Source of the DNA: an uncultured Verrucomicrobiales bacterium
GTDB taxonomy: Bacteria; Verrucomicrobiota; Verrucomicrobiia; Verrucomicrobiales; Akkermansiaceae
Assembly (NCBI GenBank): GCA_937916505.1
Contig: CALFSW010000266.1
Coordinates: 1 to 57,296, forward strand
Direction: 5' to 3'
DNA: 57,296 nucleotides
Shown: positions 46,593 through 55,836 of the stretch, piece by piece
How the letters are laid out: each line of letters begins with the position of its first letter
Position numbering within the stretch: position 1 is the stretch's first letter
The notes under the pieces: model-generated
What the model was told of the DNA's origin: nothing
The model's input: only the letters and a program-made list of their open reading frames with translations
Database searches by the model: none
Translations under genes and position numbers: made by a program

Positions 46593-47933
46593 TTACTCCT
46601 TGACCACGCTTTTTATTTTACCATCACTCATTTGCGTCGTGATGATATCCCCCTGGGAAAGAGCTGCAGCTGATTTTACGATTCCCCCCCTGGGATCGAA
46701 AGTAATGGAAAACCCCCGGTCTAAAATGCTTCCGGGCCCCAAAACCTGCAACACCGAGCTGAGATGCTCAATCCGACCTTCCTGCACTTTCAGAGCATTC
46801 TTTGCCGCATTCAAAAATTCCACCTGGGAACCATCCAGCTTCTCCTGCCGGCGTTTCAAGATCTCCCGAGGATGATATCGATCCCAATTCGCTTGATAAG
46901 CAGAAATCAGCCGTTCACTCATTCGGATCGATTCCTCAATGACATTCGAAAAATCACGCCGGAGACCTTCGAGTCGAAACACCGGTTGCTGAAGCTTCCG
47001 TTCAGCCGATTGGGTGAAAATCCCCCGCTCGTAATAATCGAGCTGATCCGAAAGCCGATCAACTCTCCCACGAACGCCACGGCTTAATCGTGACCGCAGA
47101 TTCTCAATTCGATCCAATAAATCCTTCCGGTCCGGCACCACCAATTCCGCAGCCGCACTTGGCGTCGGCGCTCTTAAATCAGCCACAAAATCGGAAATCG
47201 TAAAATCAATCTCGTGACCCACCGCACTGATGACAGGGATCGAGGACGTCGCGATCGCCCGAGCCACCACTTCTTCGTTAAAATTCCAGAGGTCCTCAAG
47301 GGATCCACCACCCCGGCCCACAATCAACACTTCCGGTTGGGGCACGCCTTTTTCCGAAACCGCTCCCGCCTGCCGAATGGCCCTCGCAATGCCCCGTTCG
47401 GCCCCCTTCCCTTGCACTGCCACCGGAAAAAGAACGACCGTCAACCACGGAGCCCGGCGGCTGAGGACATTCTTCATATCCTGAAGAGCGGCTCCGGTCG
47501 GCGAAGTCACCACTCCCACCACTTTGGGAAAAGCGGGCAAAGATCGCTTCCGCTCTTGTGAAAAAAGCCCCTCCTCGTCGAGCTTGCGTTTTAAAGCCTC
47601 GAAACGTGCCTGAAGGTCACCCACCCCAACCGCCTGGGCCTTTTTGACAATGAGCTGCGTGCTCCCTCGTGCTTCATAGAAGCTGGTTTCCCCGAAAATC
47701 TGGACCTTCGCGCCATCTTCGATGACCTCGTGCCCTGCCCGACGCCTCGCGCCAAACATGGCGCAGGAAATCTGGGCCGACTCATCCTTGAGCGAAAAAT
47801 ACCAATGCCCGCTTCCCTGTTTTCGAACGTTACTAATTTCACCCTCAACCCAAATATCACCGACCTCAATCTCGAGAAGATTCCTGATCCTCCGCGCGAG
47901 TTGGGTGACTGAGATCGCCTTGACCGAACCCAC
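46593..47933 (-). CDS. xseA: Exodeoxyribonuclease VII large subunit
   Basis: A 446-residue XseA. It has an N-terminal OB-fold (residues 1-105, with DIWVEGEISNVRKQGSGHWYFSL), then the catalytic region containing VGVVTSPTGAALQDM, the GRGGGSLEDLWNFNEE motif and SAVGHEIDFTISDFVADLRAPTPSAAAE. A long coiled-coil region and a small C-terminal domain (LDRGFSIT) follow. It starts with GTG at 47933 and is one of the few genes here with a good Shine-Dalgarno match (GAGGA, 8 nt before). The small subunit gene xseB is not next to it. The PIN-TRAM gene ends 2 bp upstream. Confidence 0.96.
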   Translation of the reverse strand: MGSVKAISVTQLARRIRNLLEIEVGDIWVEGEISNVRKQGSGHWYFSLKDESAQISCAMFGARRRAGHEVIEDGAKVQIFGETSFYEARGSTQLIVKKAQAVGVGDLQARFEALKRKLDEEGLFSQERKRSLPAFPKVVGVVTSPTGAALQDMKNVLSRRAPWLTVVLFPVAVQGKGAERGIARAIRQAGAVSEKGVPQPEVLIVGRGGGSLEDLWNFNEEVVARAIATSSIPVISAVGHEIDFTISDFVADLRAPTPSAAAELVVPDRKDLLDRIENLRSRLSRGVRGRVDRLSDQLDYYERGIFTQSAERKLQQPVFRLEGLRRDFSNVIEESIRMSERLISAYQANWDRYHPREILKRRQEKLDGSQVEFLNAAKNALKVQEGRIEHLSSVLQVLGPGSILDRGFSITFDPRGGIVKSAAALSQGDIITTQMSDGKIKSVVKE

Positions 47934-47934
47934 T

Positions 47935-48996
47935 CTAGCTTTCCTCGTTACTGTTCAATTCGGCGAAGACCATCTTTCCCGCACTCGTTTGCAAAGTGCT
48001 TATTACCGTAACGTCCCGGGAGGTTCCGATCTTGTTGATCGCGTGATTCACCACAATCATCGTGCCATCCGGCATGTAACCCACAGCCTGGTGGTCATCC
48101 TTGCCCGCACGGACAAGAGCAAGACGGACCGACTCACCCACCACGACAGATGGTTTGAGAGCATCCGAAAGGTCGTTTAGATTTATGATATCAGCCCCTT
48201 GAAGGTGGGCCACTTTAGTCAGGTTTTCATCCGTCGTAATGAGACGACCGGAAAGAAGCTTGGCGGTTTGCACGAGACGCCCCTGGAAGGATTCATCCTC
48301 AGCCATTCCCCGTGAATCCTGAATGGCAATGGGGACCGCCGGATTCTTTTGCAGCTCGCTTAAAATCTCCAACCCTCGCTGGCCCCGCTGTCGCTTCCCC
48401 GACGATGGCGAGTTCGCCATCACCTGAAGTTCATCAAGCACAAATTGCGGTACCAGGACCCTCCCCGTCAAAAAACCGGCCGCCATGAGAGGTGGTAACC
48501 GTCCATCCATGATGACTTCGGCATCCAATATCAGCAACTGCCCCGATGCGGCATCCTGACGAAAACGAACGTAGGGAATGATGAAGGAAAATTCCTCTTG
48601 GTCGCTCCTCAGGGCCAACACCGCACCCAGGAATGCAAAACTTGCGTAGGAAGTCACGTCGAAGGCTAACGCAAGCGCTTCCCCGATTCCTTCCACTTGA
48701 ATGGGCGAAGCGGCGATCTTGATCAACTCCGGAATTTGGGCGCGGTTCAGCAAGAAAGCACACAACAATCCCACCCCAATTCCAAAGGTCGCAGTCGAAA
48801 ACCCACGCAGGGTGAAGTTCCGCATCGAACTCTCCACCAGAATGAAAAACACCGCGACAATCAATCCGCCAAACAATCCCACCCAGAGCGGGATGCTCGG
48901 AGTGCTCTGCGCAATCGCCAAGCCTGCCAACTGGCACAGCACAACGTAGATCACGCGGGCAACGTTGACCGATGGTTTCGACGGTTTCATGGACAT
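47935..48996 (-). CDS. Membrane PIN-TRAM domain protein (YacL-like)
   Basis: A 353-residue protein with four N-terminal transmembrane helices (about 10-130). A PIN nuclease-fold domain follows (ILDAEVIMDGRLPPL to NLNDLSDAL), then a C-terminal TRAM RNA-binding domain (AVGYMPDGTMIVVNHA and LQTSAGKMVFAEL). The YacL family is conserved but of unclear function, probably ribonuclease-like. Acidic PIN residues are seen in MDGR, VLDELQ and TTDENL. The aspartate usually found in the VDxKLV segment is replaced here (FQGRLV), so nuclease activity is uncertain. A second ATG two codons downstream is an equal start candidate. It sits between rseP and xseA. Confidence 0.88.
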   Translation of the reverse strand: MSMKPSKPSVNVARVIYVVLCQLAGLAIAQSTPSIPLWVGLFGGLIVAVFFILVESSMRNFTLRGFSTATFGIGVGLLCAFLLNRAQIPELIKIAASPIQVEGIGEALALAFDVTSYASFAFLGAVLALRSDQEEFSFIIPYVRFRQDAASGQLLILDAEVIMDGRLPPLMAAGFLTGRVLVPQFVLDELQVMANSPSSGKRQRGQRGLEILSELQKNPAVPIAIQDSRGMAEDESFQGRLVQTAKLLSGRLITTDENLTKVAHLQGADIINLNDLSDALKPSVVVGESVRLALVRAGKDDHQAVGYMPDGTMIVVNHAINKIGTSRDVTVISTLQTSAGKMVFAELNSNEES

Positions 48997-49035
48997 CAGA
49001 CTTTAGTCACCTCAATGATGAATGCGCAAGCCTGC

Positions 49036-50448
49036 CTAATCCGATGCTTCCGGCCACTCGAGGGTTCGGTCCTCCTTGGCCCCCGGAATTTCGTCACCGA
49101 TATCCTTGGTCGTGATGTAAAGCATGAAGCCCATGAGAAGGAGAGCAAAGCCGGTTTGGATGATTTCCAGGAAGCGGGAAGGAAGCGGTTTTCCCCGAAC
49201 CCATTCCATGATCGCCATGACGATATGCCCTCCGTCGAGAACAGGAAGCGGGAGCATATTCAGAACCGCGAGGTTCACATTGAAGAGAACAAAGAAGGCC
49301 AAAACACGCAACCAGCCATCGGGTTCCTGCAAAAGCAAAAACTTGGTTTTGGCAATCCCAATGGGGCCCGCCAATTGGTCAACCCCCACATGGGAGCTGG
49401 GCGAACTAATCACCTTGATGGTCATCCACATCGTCCGCAAACTATCGCGAACCTGCTCCCAGGGATTGGGGTGCAGGATCTCAGATGAGATCACCGCTTT
49501 GAAATCCCAAACAATTCCAACCATGGGAGTCTTGTAATGATCTCCCTTTGGCTGCAGAGGAGTCACCTCAAGATCCATGATCTCATCGCCCCTTTTTATG
49601 GTGAAGACCGTCTTCCCAAACTCATTTTCTCTGAGCACCTGGGTGACGTGGTAGGAACCATAAATTTCCTCACCATTGACCTTGAGCACCTGATCACCCG
49701 CCTTAATTCCAGCCATCTCGGCAGGGCTCGTTCCTTTTCCTTCGCTAATCTCTCCGACAACAGCCGGACCGCCCGGTGTGATCCCGACCTGGGGGAGGGC
49801 CCGACGTTTGTAGAAGGGGGTCTCTGGAATATCAAACTTGGTTGTGACTGTCTGAATCCTGCCAGCGCGCTCGATTTCAAAATCGATACTCTCGCCCTTG
49901 GTCAGCATAATACGGGTGCGGATGTCATCAAAAACACGCCCCGCATACCACTGGACCGGTTTCCCATCGATTTTCAGGACTTTGTCCCCGGGCATTAGGA
50001 TCCCGTCGGCAGGGCTTTCATGAACGACTCCGCCGATGACATTCGATTTGATCGCATCTTGTGGCTTCCCCAGCCCCCAAACCAAAAAACCAGCGACTAC
50101 CGCGAGCAACAAACTAAAGAGAGGTCCGGCAAAAGCCACGATGATTTTGTCGAGCGGAGTCACCGCCGGGAGCTCTTTCCCGTCCAAATTATCCCCTTCA
50201 ATGGATTCCATCGCGGCCATCTGGGGGAGCGCGACGAATCCACCTGCCGGAATCCAGCCCAGACCATACTGCACGCCATTGATCTCCTTCTTCCAGATGG
50301 GTTTACCAAACCAAATTTGAAATCGGTCAACCTGGAGGCCACGCCACCGGGCCGCCAAAAAATGACCCAGTTCGTGGACAAAAATCATCACGTTAAATAA
50401 CGCAATGACGACAAGAATCAGGAGGGCTGAATATAGAAAATCGCTCAT
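49036..50448 (-). CDS. rseP: RIP metalloprotease RseP (site-2 protease, M50 family)
   Basis: From the ATG at 50448 this is a 470-residue intramembrane zinc protease. HELGH at residues 25-29 gives the two zinc histidines and catalytic Glu. The second motif NMLPLPVLDGGH near the C-terminal helices supplies the Asp ligand. Two PDZ-type domains lie between (segments around GVVHESPADGILMPGDKVLKI and EISEGKGTSPAEMAG). RseP cuts anti-sigma factors and remnant signal peptides. No anti-sigma gene is adjacent. The frame's first ATG at 50463 would add five polar residues and is less likely. Confidence 0.93.
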   Translation of the reverse strand: MSDFLYSALLILVVIALFNVMIFVHELGHFLAARWRGLQVDRFQIWFGKPIWKKEINGVQYGLGWIPAGGFVALPQMAAMESIEGDNLDGKELPAVTPLDKIIVAFAGPLFSLLLAVVAGFLVWGLGKPQDAIKSNVIGGVVHESPADGILMPGDKVLKIDGKPVQWYAGRVFDDIRTRIMLTKGESIDFEIERAGRIQTVTTKFDIPETPFYKRRALPQVGITPGGPAVVGEISEGKGTSPAEMAGIKAGDQVLKVNGEEIYGSYHVTQVLRENEFGKTVFTIKRGDEIMDLEVTPLQPKGDHYKTPMVGIVWDFKAVISSEILHPNPWEQVRDSLRTMWMTIKVISSPSSHVGVDQLAGPIGIAKTKFLLLQEPDGWLRVLAFFVLFNVNLAVLNMLPLPVLDGGHIVMAIMEWVRGKPLPSRFLEIIQTGFALLLMGFMLYITTKDIGDEIPGAKEDRTLEWPEASD

Positions 50449-50539
50449 ATGAGTTTGCTGCACGGAACCTACCCCACCGCCCGTGATTGGGCCAGTGACA
50501 TTTCCACGTTTAAAAAACGTCGCAAATATCCGCCTTGGT

Positions 50540-51721
50540 TTAAGTCAAACGGACACTCTGCTTTTTGCTGAGACGCAAAATTTGACCGGTTTGGCCGGAA
50601 AAACCTGCCATAGGGTCGGTGAGCTTTTCGCCGTCGAGCTGGACGGCACCCGTCGTGATGAATTGCTTCCGCAGCTCACCATTGGATTTTTCAAGCCCGA
50701 AACTCTCCCTAAAAACCTTGCTCACGACATCTAAAACGTTCCCGCCCAGTTCGTCAGCTGAAATCCCAGGAAGATCAGCCGCGTTGAGGTCCCGTTTCGA
50801 AAAACGAGTCTCCCAATCATCACGAGCCGCCTGCCCCTCCACTTCCGTGTGGTATCGGGCGACAATCCGACGCGCCATTTCCTTCTTGGACTCCATTGGG
50901 TGCAACGACTCGTCACGATCCGCACCAAGCAGCAAGAGATAGTAGCGATCCATCAACTCGTCGCTAATGCTCATCAGCTTCCCAAACATCTCATTCGGAG
51001 CATCACTCACGCCAACGTAGTTGTGAGCGCTTTTGGACATTTTTTTAACGCCATCAAGGCCCTCGAGAAGTGGCATGCAAATCACCGATTGCTGGGGTTG
51101 CCCCTCTTCCTTCTGAAGATCCCGACCCACCAGCATGTTGAAAAGCTGGTCGGTTCCGCCGATTTCGACATCCGCTTTCAGCTCCACCGAATCCCAACCC
51201 TGCATGATGGGGTATTGGATCTCGTGCAACCGCACTTCTGTTCCATTTGAAACCCGCTCCTTAAAGTCCTCGCGCTGAAGCATCTGCTGGAGCGTGACAC
51301 GGGCATTGAGCTTGAGAACCTGCTCGTAGGTCATTTTGCGAAACCAATCGCCATTAAAAATGATCTCGGTCTTTTCTTTATCGAGCACTTTGAAAGCCTG
51401 ATCGGTGTAGGTTTCGGCGTTTGACAGAACTTCCTCACGGGTCAGCGGCGGCCGGGCCGTGCTTCTCCCGGTAGGATCTCCCACCGTTGCGGTGAAGTCG
51501 CCAATCAAAAGTATAGCCTGATGGCCCAGTTCCTGAAACTGCCGCAACTTCTCAAGAGGAACAGTGTGGCCCAGATGAATATCTGGCGCCGTCGGGTCGA
51601 CTCCAAACTTTATCCGTAAAAGTCTCCCCTCCTTTAATTTCTCGTTGAGTTCCTTCTCGGAGAGAACCTTGGAAGTGCCGCCAATCAATTGGGCCAGGGC
51701 CGGATGTGCTTCGTCGCTCAT
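50540..51721 (-). CDS. tyrS: Tyrosyl-tRNA synthetase (TyrZ-like, eubacterial short type)
   Basis: From the ATG at 51721 this is a 393-residue class I synthetase charging tRNA-Tyr. The HIGH-type motif is HLGH at 49-52 and the second signature is KKMSKS. The C-terminal S4-like RNA-binding domain (LRKQFITTGAVQLDGEKL) is present. The VDPTAPDIHLGHTVPLEKL form and the large FTATVGDPTGRS segment match the TyrZ branch rather than the E. coli TyrS branch. The frame open to 51775 gives an alternative ATG start, but the shorter one has the conserved opening. No T-box leader is visible upstream. Confidence 0.94.
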   Translation of the reverse strand: MSDEAHPALAQLIGGTSKVLSEKELNEKLKEGRLLRIKFGVDPTAPDIHLGHTVPLEKLRQFQELGHQAILLIGDFTATVGDPTGRSTARPPLTREEVLSNAETYTDQAFKVLDKEKTEIIFNGDWFRKMTYEQVLKLNARVTLQQMLQREDFKERVSNGTEVRLHEIQYPIMQGWDSVELKADVEIGGTDQLFNMLVGRDLQKEEGQPQQSVICMPLLEGLDGVKKMSKSAHNYVGVSDAPNEMFGKLMSISDELMDRYYLLLLGADRDESLHPMESKKEMARRIVARYHTEVEGQAARDDWETRFSKRDLNAADLPGISADELGGNVLDVVSKVFRESFGLEKSNGELRKQFITTGAVQLDGEKLTDPMAGFSGQTGQILRLSKKQSVRLT

Positions 51722-51804
51722 GTGGACGGGAGTCAAGCGGGACCGGGGCAGAAATTCAAGTGCGCTCAAAAACAAAAGCCACTCTCCTCAGAGGAGAACG
51801 GCTT

Positions 51805-52115
51805 TTGAAAAAAATGGGGTCCTGCTTTGCGTTCCTGTTTTTGCAGAAGAGGATGCCCCATCGCAGGCGGAGTTGCGCAAGGCTGCGGATCAGGGCGTGG
51901 AAGCTCAAAACGACTTGGGTCTTAGGTAGATTAGAGGGATAGGTGTTCCTTAGGATAATGCGAAAGCCGTGAAGTGGTATCGCAAAGCTGCTGATCAGGG
52001 AGACGCGAGGGCCCAACAAGGCGGGTTCCCTCAGACAGGTGGAGCCTCTCCATTGGATGCGATACGGGCTTTAGAAATGAGAACAACGAATAACTACTCT
52101 TCAATTCTAGAATGA
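51805..52115 (+). pseudogene. Decayed Sel1-repeat protein gene
   Basis: A plus-strand reading frame encodes AELRKAADQGVEAQNDLGLR, then TAG, IRGIGVP, TAG, then DNAKAVKWYRKAADQGDARAQ. Read through both stops, this is an almost perfect Sel1-like repeat. The first TAG sits where Tyr is usual and the second where Gln or Lys is usual, so each could come from one substitution. Upstream, a TTG at 51805 has a good Shine-Dalgarno sequence (GAGGAG at 51791) and starts a Lys-Lys plus hydrophobic signal-like stretch in a different frame, implying a frameshift before 51860. After the repeats the frame ends at 52115, inside nhaA's 3' end. It is too short to be functional; Sel1 proteins usually have several repeats. 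Confidence 0.75.
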
Positions 52116-53452
52116 GATTGCAGCTTGGAATTGTATCGGAGGTACAATATGCCAAAGATTGCAGAAATAATAGAAGCTAATAGAATCGCTGTTTTTGCAG
52201 TTTGAAGATGCCCTGGTTGGAAATCAAACCCCGGTGTGGCGATGAATGTGGACATGGTAAAGCCGATCCCGGCTACAAGCGATACCCAAATGACATGTTG
52301 AAGATTAACGCCATCGGGCAGACTGCCAATCTTGTAACGCAGGCCCAGCCAGCAGGCGCCGGAAATCCCGATAAATTTCCCCAGAACCAAGCCAGTGATA
52401 ATTCCTAAACCGGCCGGGTGTTGAAGGCTTTCAACAAGCGAAATATAGCTAAATGGAACTCCTGCATTGACCAGCGCAAACAGGGGTAACACAAACAGGG
52501 ATACGGGAAGTCCCAGAGTGTCTTCCCAGCGACGCAACGGAGTACTGGCACGTTCCGCGATATCACGAACCTCCAGAACCTTGTCATGGTCCCGGCGTTC
52601 GCCGAGGACATCGACAGAGCCTGTCTTTTTCAACATTGAATTGATCGTTGCTTTCGCTCTATCGAGTAGTTTTTCCGGGGTCAACTTTGGTCGTGCTGGC
52701 ACTGTCAAGGCAATGGCGACACCAGCAAACGTGGGGTGAACGCCTGATTTGAGCATCGCCCACCAAGCTGCGATTCCGGTGACAATGTAAAAAATCGGCC
52801 TACTGATTCCTGCGTAGTTGGCCAGTGCCAAAAACGCGATCAATGCAAATGAGATGAACAGAGGCAGTATCGATATATCCTGACTGTAAAATATTGCGAT
52901 GACAAGTATCGCCCCAACATCGTCTACAATCGCGAGGCCGACGAGAAAGGCGAGTAGGCTACGAGGGATGTGCTTCCTCACGATACTGAGAGCGCCCAAC
53001 GCAAACGCGGTATCGGTTGCCATTGGAATCCCCCATCCAATCTGTGAATCGAGTGACCAGTTGATCATCGCATAGATTGCTGCCGGAAAGACCATTCCAC
53101 CGACGGCACAAAGAATCAGCATGCGGCGATTCGCCGTCTGGGCGATATCTCCGGCAATGACCTCCCGTTTGATCTCTAGTCCGAGGAGGAAAAAGAAAAT
53201 AACCATTAAACCGTCATTAATGATGTGTTTGAAAGAGGCCTGCAGCTCAAAACCTCCCACAGAAACTCCAATCGGTATATGAGTCAGGCTTTGATAGACC
53301 GAAGAATAATCGGAATTAGCCCACCAAAGAGCCACGATTGTAGCCAGCAGTAGAACCCAACTTGCTGTAGTCTGCGCCCGGACAAAGTTGGAGAATGGGG
53401 TGTGGATATTTCCCACGCGCCGTTGGAGACTGTTATTTGGATCAATGGTCAT
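52094..53452 (-). CDS. nhaA: Na+/H+ antiporter NhaA
   Basis: A 452-residue NhaA-type antiporter with about twelve transmembrane helices. The sodium-binding Asp pair is D177-D178 in GLAIVDDVGAILVIAIFY. The conserved GIPMATDTAFALG segment and FFFLLGLEIKREV are present. It exports sodium or lithium in exchange for protons and supports growth in alkaline or salty media. The loop between helices (RAKATINSMLKKTGSVDVLGERRDHDKV) is longer than in E. coli. By eye its base composition is more AT-rich than the surrounding genes. The start overlaps the GH130 stop by 11 bp, so it is the last gene of the rpiB fusion - GH130 - nhaA operon. Confidence 0.95.
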   Translation of the reverse strand: MTIDPNNSLQRRVGNIHTPFSNFVRAQTTASWVLLLATIVALWWANSDYSSVYQSLTHIPIGVSVGGFELQASFKHIINDGLMVIFFFLLGLEIKREVIAGDIAQTANRRMLILCAVGGMVFPAAIYAMINWSLDSQIGWGIPMATDTAFALGALSIVRKHIPRSLLAFLVGLAIVDDVGAILVIAIFYSQDISILPLFISFALIAFLALANYAGISRPIFYIVTGIAAWWAMLKSGVHPTFAGVAIALTVPARPKLTPEKLLDRAKATINSMLKKTGSVDVLGERRDHDKVLEVRDIAERASTPLRRWEDTLGLPVSLFVLPLFALVNAGVPFSYISLVESLQHPAGLGIITGLVLGKFIGISGACWLGLRYKIGSLPDGVNLQHVIWVSLVAGIGFTMSTFIATPGFDFQPGHLQTAKTAILLASIISAIFGILYLRYNSKLQSHSRIEE

Positions 53453-54560
53453 TCTGTTCAGGTAATCTGAACCCTTGTGGTTCGTTCAGGCATAGATCAT
53501 CCCTCACAGACAAGCGGGCCACTCCAATCCGGCTGTCAGCCATGCCATAGTAGACATCGAAGCAATCGGGAGTGCCGAGGTCGTCCCGTCGGTCGATGCC
53601 GGTTGGAAAAACGACATTGCCGATGGTTCCTTGCAATTCGTCGGGAGATGACGGTGTCAAAACCGGCTCCGGTGACCGGTAGCGGATGATGCGCGGATGC
53701 TCTTCGGAGAGAATCATCACGCCTGCTGAATAACAGAGATCGCGCCCGGCCAGCTCAGGACCATGAGCCTTGCTGACACCATGATAGACGATGAGCCACC
53801 CGTGGCGGGTCAGGACGGGAGGCGTACCCGCGCCAATCTTGAGCATTTCCCACGGGAAGACCGGGGTGGCGAGCCGTTGGTGGGAGTTAAAGAGGCCAGG
53901 CTGATGCGGCTCCAGATTCTCGGGAGGCATCGGGCAGTAGGAAATCCAGATGCTCTCGTGTTCCAGATCGACGACCCGGTCGTCACCCTCGCAAGCTTTA
54001 TCTTCAGGCAAGGTTCCGGGAAAAAGCGGACGGTGAAGCATGGCGAGCTGGAGCTTTCCGACATGATTCGGAACGGCAACAGGGAAAATGCAGGCATCCT
54101 TGTTGGTGACGTTCACAAAATCAATTCCCCGATACGGCTCGAAAGTCGCGAGACCGATCCGTTTCCAGTGAAGCAGATCCGCAGAATACGCCAGAGCAAT
54201 TCTTGGCCCGAGGGACGAAAGCGCGGTGTAGGTCATGACATAGTGCTTAAAGGGTTCGACGAAAGTAACGCGGGCATCTTCGCATCCCCCACCACCGTCC
54301 GGCAACCGTTCGTAGTCGGCTTCGGGTTCAAGTGCGATGCCAAGGCGCTCGACTCCGCAAGGATCTCCGGCTTCGTTGAAAATCACCCGCGCGATTCCGA
54401 TCCGCGAGTAGTTCCCCTTCGCAACAAGCCTCGGAAAAAGGTAGAGCCGGCCATCCGGTCCGCGGATCGCAGCGGGATTCAGGGTTCCTTCGACCTCGTG
54501 AGGATTACCCGGTTCCGGTTCCATGATGAGACCAAGACGCTTGAGTTGAAAGTCGCTCAT
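53442..54560 (-). CDS. Glycoside hydrolase family 130 protein (mannoside phosphorylase/hydrolase-like)
   Basis: From the ATG at 54560 this is a 372-residue five-bladed beta-propeller protein of family GH130. Conserved signatures include LNPAAIRGPDGRLYLFPRLV, GGGGCEDARVTF, VTNKDACIFPV, MLHRPLFPG and DLEHESIWISYCP. GH130 members phosphorolyse or hydrolyse beta-mannosides; the exact substrate cannot be told from sequence here. Coupling to the upstream RpiB-phosphatase fusion (ATGA overlap) suggests a role in handling sugar phosphates or a storage/compatible-solute saccharide. The longer frame up to 54698 lies inside the neighbour and is ignored. Confidence 0.88.
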   Translation of the reverse strand: MSDFQLKRLGLIMEPEPGNPHEVEGTLNPAAIRGPDGRLYLFPRLVAKGNYSRIGIARVIFNEAGDPCGVERLGIALEPEADYERLPDGGGGCEDARVTFVEPFKHYVMTYTALSSLGPRIALAYSADLLHWKRIGLATFEPYRGIDFVNVTNKDACIFPVAVPNHVGKLQLAMLHRPLFPGTLPEDKACEGDDRVVDLEHESIWISYCPMPPENLEPHQPGLFNSHQRLATPVFPWEMLKIGAGTPPVLTRHGWLIVYHGVSKAHGPELAGRDLCYSAGVMILSEEHPRIIRYRSPEPVLTPSSPDELQGTIGNVVFPTGIDRRDDLGTPDCFDVYYGMADSRIGVARLSVRDDLCLNEPQGFRLPEQNDH

Positions 54561-55777
54561 TGATCGCTTGGATGTGCCTCCGAGATATCCCCACCTTCGT
54601 CCTCCCATCGTTGAAGGGCCTGCTGTTTTACTGGCATCTGTTCGGCTGCATTGGATGAGAAAGCAAGACGCGATGCTTCGTGCGGAGCCGAGTTCCAAAG
54701 CTCCAGGACCGGCACATCATGATGATGAGGATTATGTCCGAGAACTCCGAGCGAGGCCGTTCCCAGCGGAAAATGCTGGGCCTCCGCCACGGACAATCCG
54801 ATCCAGCGTGCCGCCAGAACACTGCTGATTTGACCATGGGAAAAAAGGGCAATGTTTCCCGTCATTTTTCGAAGATTCGAAATAAGACGATCAGCGCGGC
54901 CGGAGATCTCTTCTGGTGATTCTCCGTTGGGGCAACCATCGCGAAAGACATTCCAGAACGGATGTCCTTTGCGAATCTCTACCGACTTCAGTCCTTCATA
55001 GTCGCCGTAGTCCCACTCCGCGAGATCTTCTTCAAGTTCCGCATCCTCACCGAGCCCCACCAGCTCACAGGTCCGGCGGGCTCGTTGACGCGGACTGGTC
55101 AGGACATGGGAGAATGGAATTCGAAAGAAACGATTCCCCCACTCTCTCACTTCATCCTCGCCCAGCGCGGTCAGAGGAAGATCGGTCAAGCCGGTGTGGC
55201 GGTTGGTAAACGTCCACTCGGTTTCCCCATGGCGGATCAGATAGAGCTTAAGCGGAGCCGGATCACTGGTGGGAATCTTTCCGGAAAAATCTCCCACCGT
55301 GATAATTTTTTGAGAACGAACTTTCTCAAGCTCCGATACTTTTCGTAGACGACGACGATGTCGTTCCTTCCCCGAAAAATGGGCGTTTAGAAAATTCCGC
55401 AAGAGTTCCCAGGCAAGCGCATGACCTACGACCTGACCTCCAAAGCAGATCATGTTGAGATCATCATCCTCAACTCCCTGATGTGCCGAAAATGAATCGT
55501 GGATCAGACAGGCCCTGGCTCCGTCCACCTTGTTCGCCGCGACGCATGCCCCCACTCCACTGCCACAGATGGCGACTCCGCGATCCACCCGCCCGGCTGC
55601 GACAGCCTGCGCCAGAGGCACGACAAAATCCGGATAGTCATCCTGAGTCACGAGGTGCTGATCGCCGAAGTCAATCACTTCCACGCCAGCTTCACATAGC
55701 ATCGAAACCAAATGGGCTTTTAGGGCGTGACCTCCATGATCGGCGGCAATCCCAACAATTTTCGTCGTCTTGAGCAT
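54557..55777 (-). CDS. Fusion of RpiB-type sugar-phosphate isomerase and histidine phosphatase
   Basis: A 406-residue two-domain protein. Residues 1-150 are a ribose-5-phosphate isomerase B/LacAB fold, with AADHGGHALK at 11-20, the CGSGVGACVAANK active site loop (Cys71) and AHQGVEDDDLNM replacing the classical TRxHN loop. A 25-residue linker leads to a phosphoglycerate-mutase-like histidine phosphatase from about 177, with LIRHGE (His183) and a second active-site His in FSHGQ near 319. No stop or frameshift separates the domains, and codon use continues smoothly. The fusion suggests consecutive isomerisation and dephosphorylation of one sugar phosphate. It has an AGGA ribosome site and leads the operon with GH130 and nhaA. 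Confidence 0.88.
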   Translation of the reverse strand: MLKTTKIVGIAADHGGHALKAHLVSMLCEAGVEVIDFGDQHLVTQDDYPDFVVPLAQAVAAGRVDRGVAICGSGVGACVAANKVDGARACLIHDSFSAHQGVEDDDLNMICFGGQVVGHALAWELLRNFLNAHFSGKERHRRRLRKVSELEKVRSQKIITVGDFSGKIPTSDPAPLKLYLIRHGETEWTFTNRHTGLTDLPLTALGEDEVREWGNRFFRIPFSHVLTSPRQRARRTCELVGLGEDAELEEDLAEWDYGDYEGLKSVEIRKGHPFWNVFRDGCPNGESPEEISGRADRLISNLRKMTGNIALFSHGQISSVLAARWIGLSVAEAQHFPLGTASLGVLGHNPHHHDVPVLELWNSAPHEASRLAFSSNAAEQMPVKQQALQRWEDEGGDISEAHPSDQ

Positions 55778-55836
55778 GAGACTTTCCTGGTATTTAAAAT
55801 CGATTTTCGTTCGGGGCTTATTTGAATTGTGTGAAA

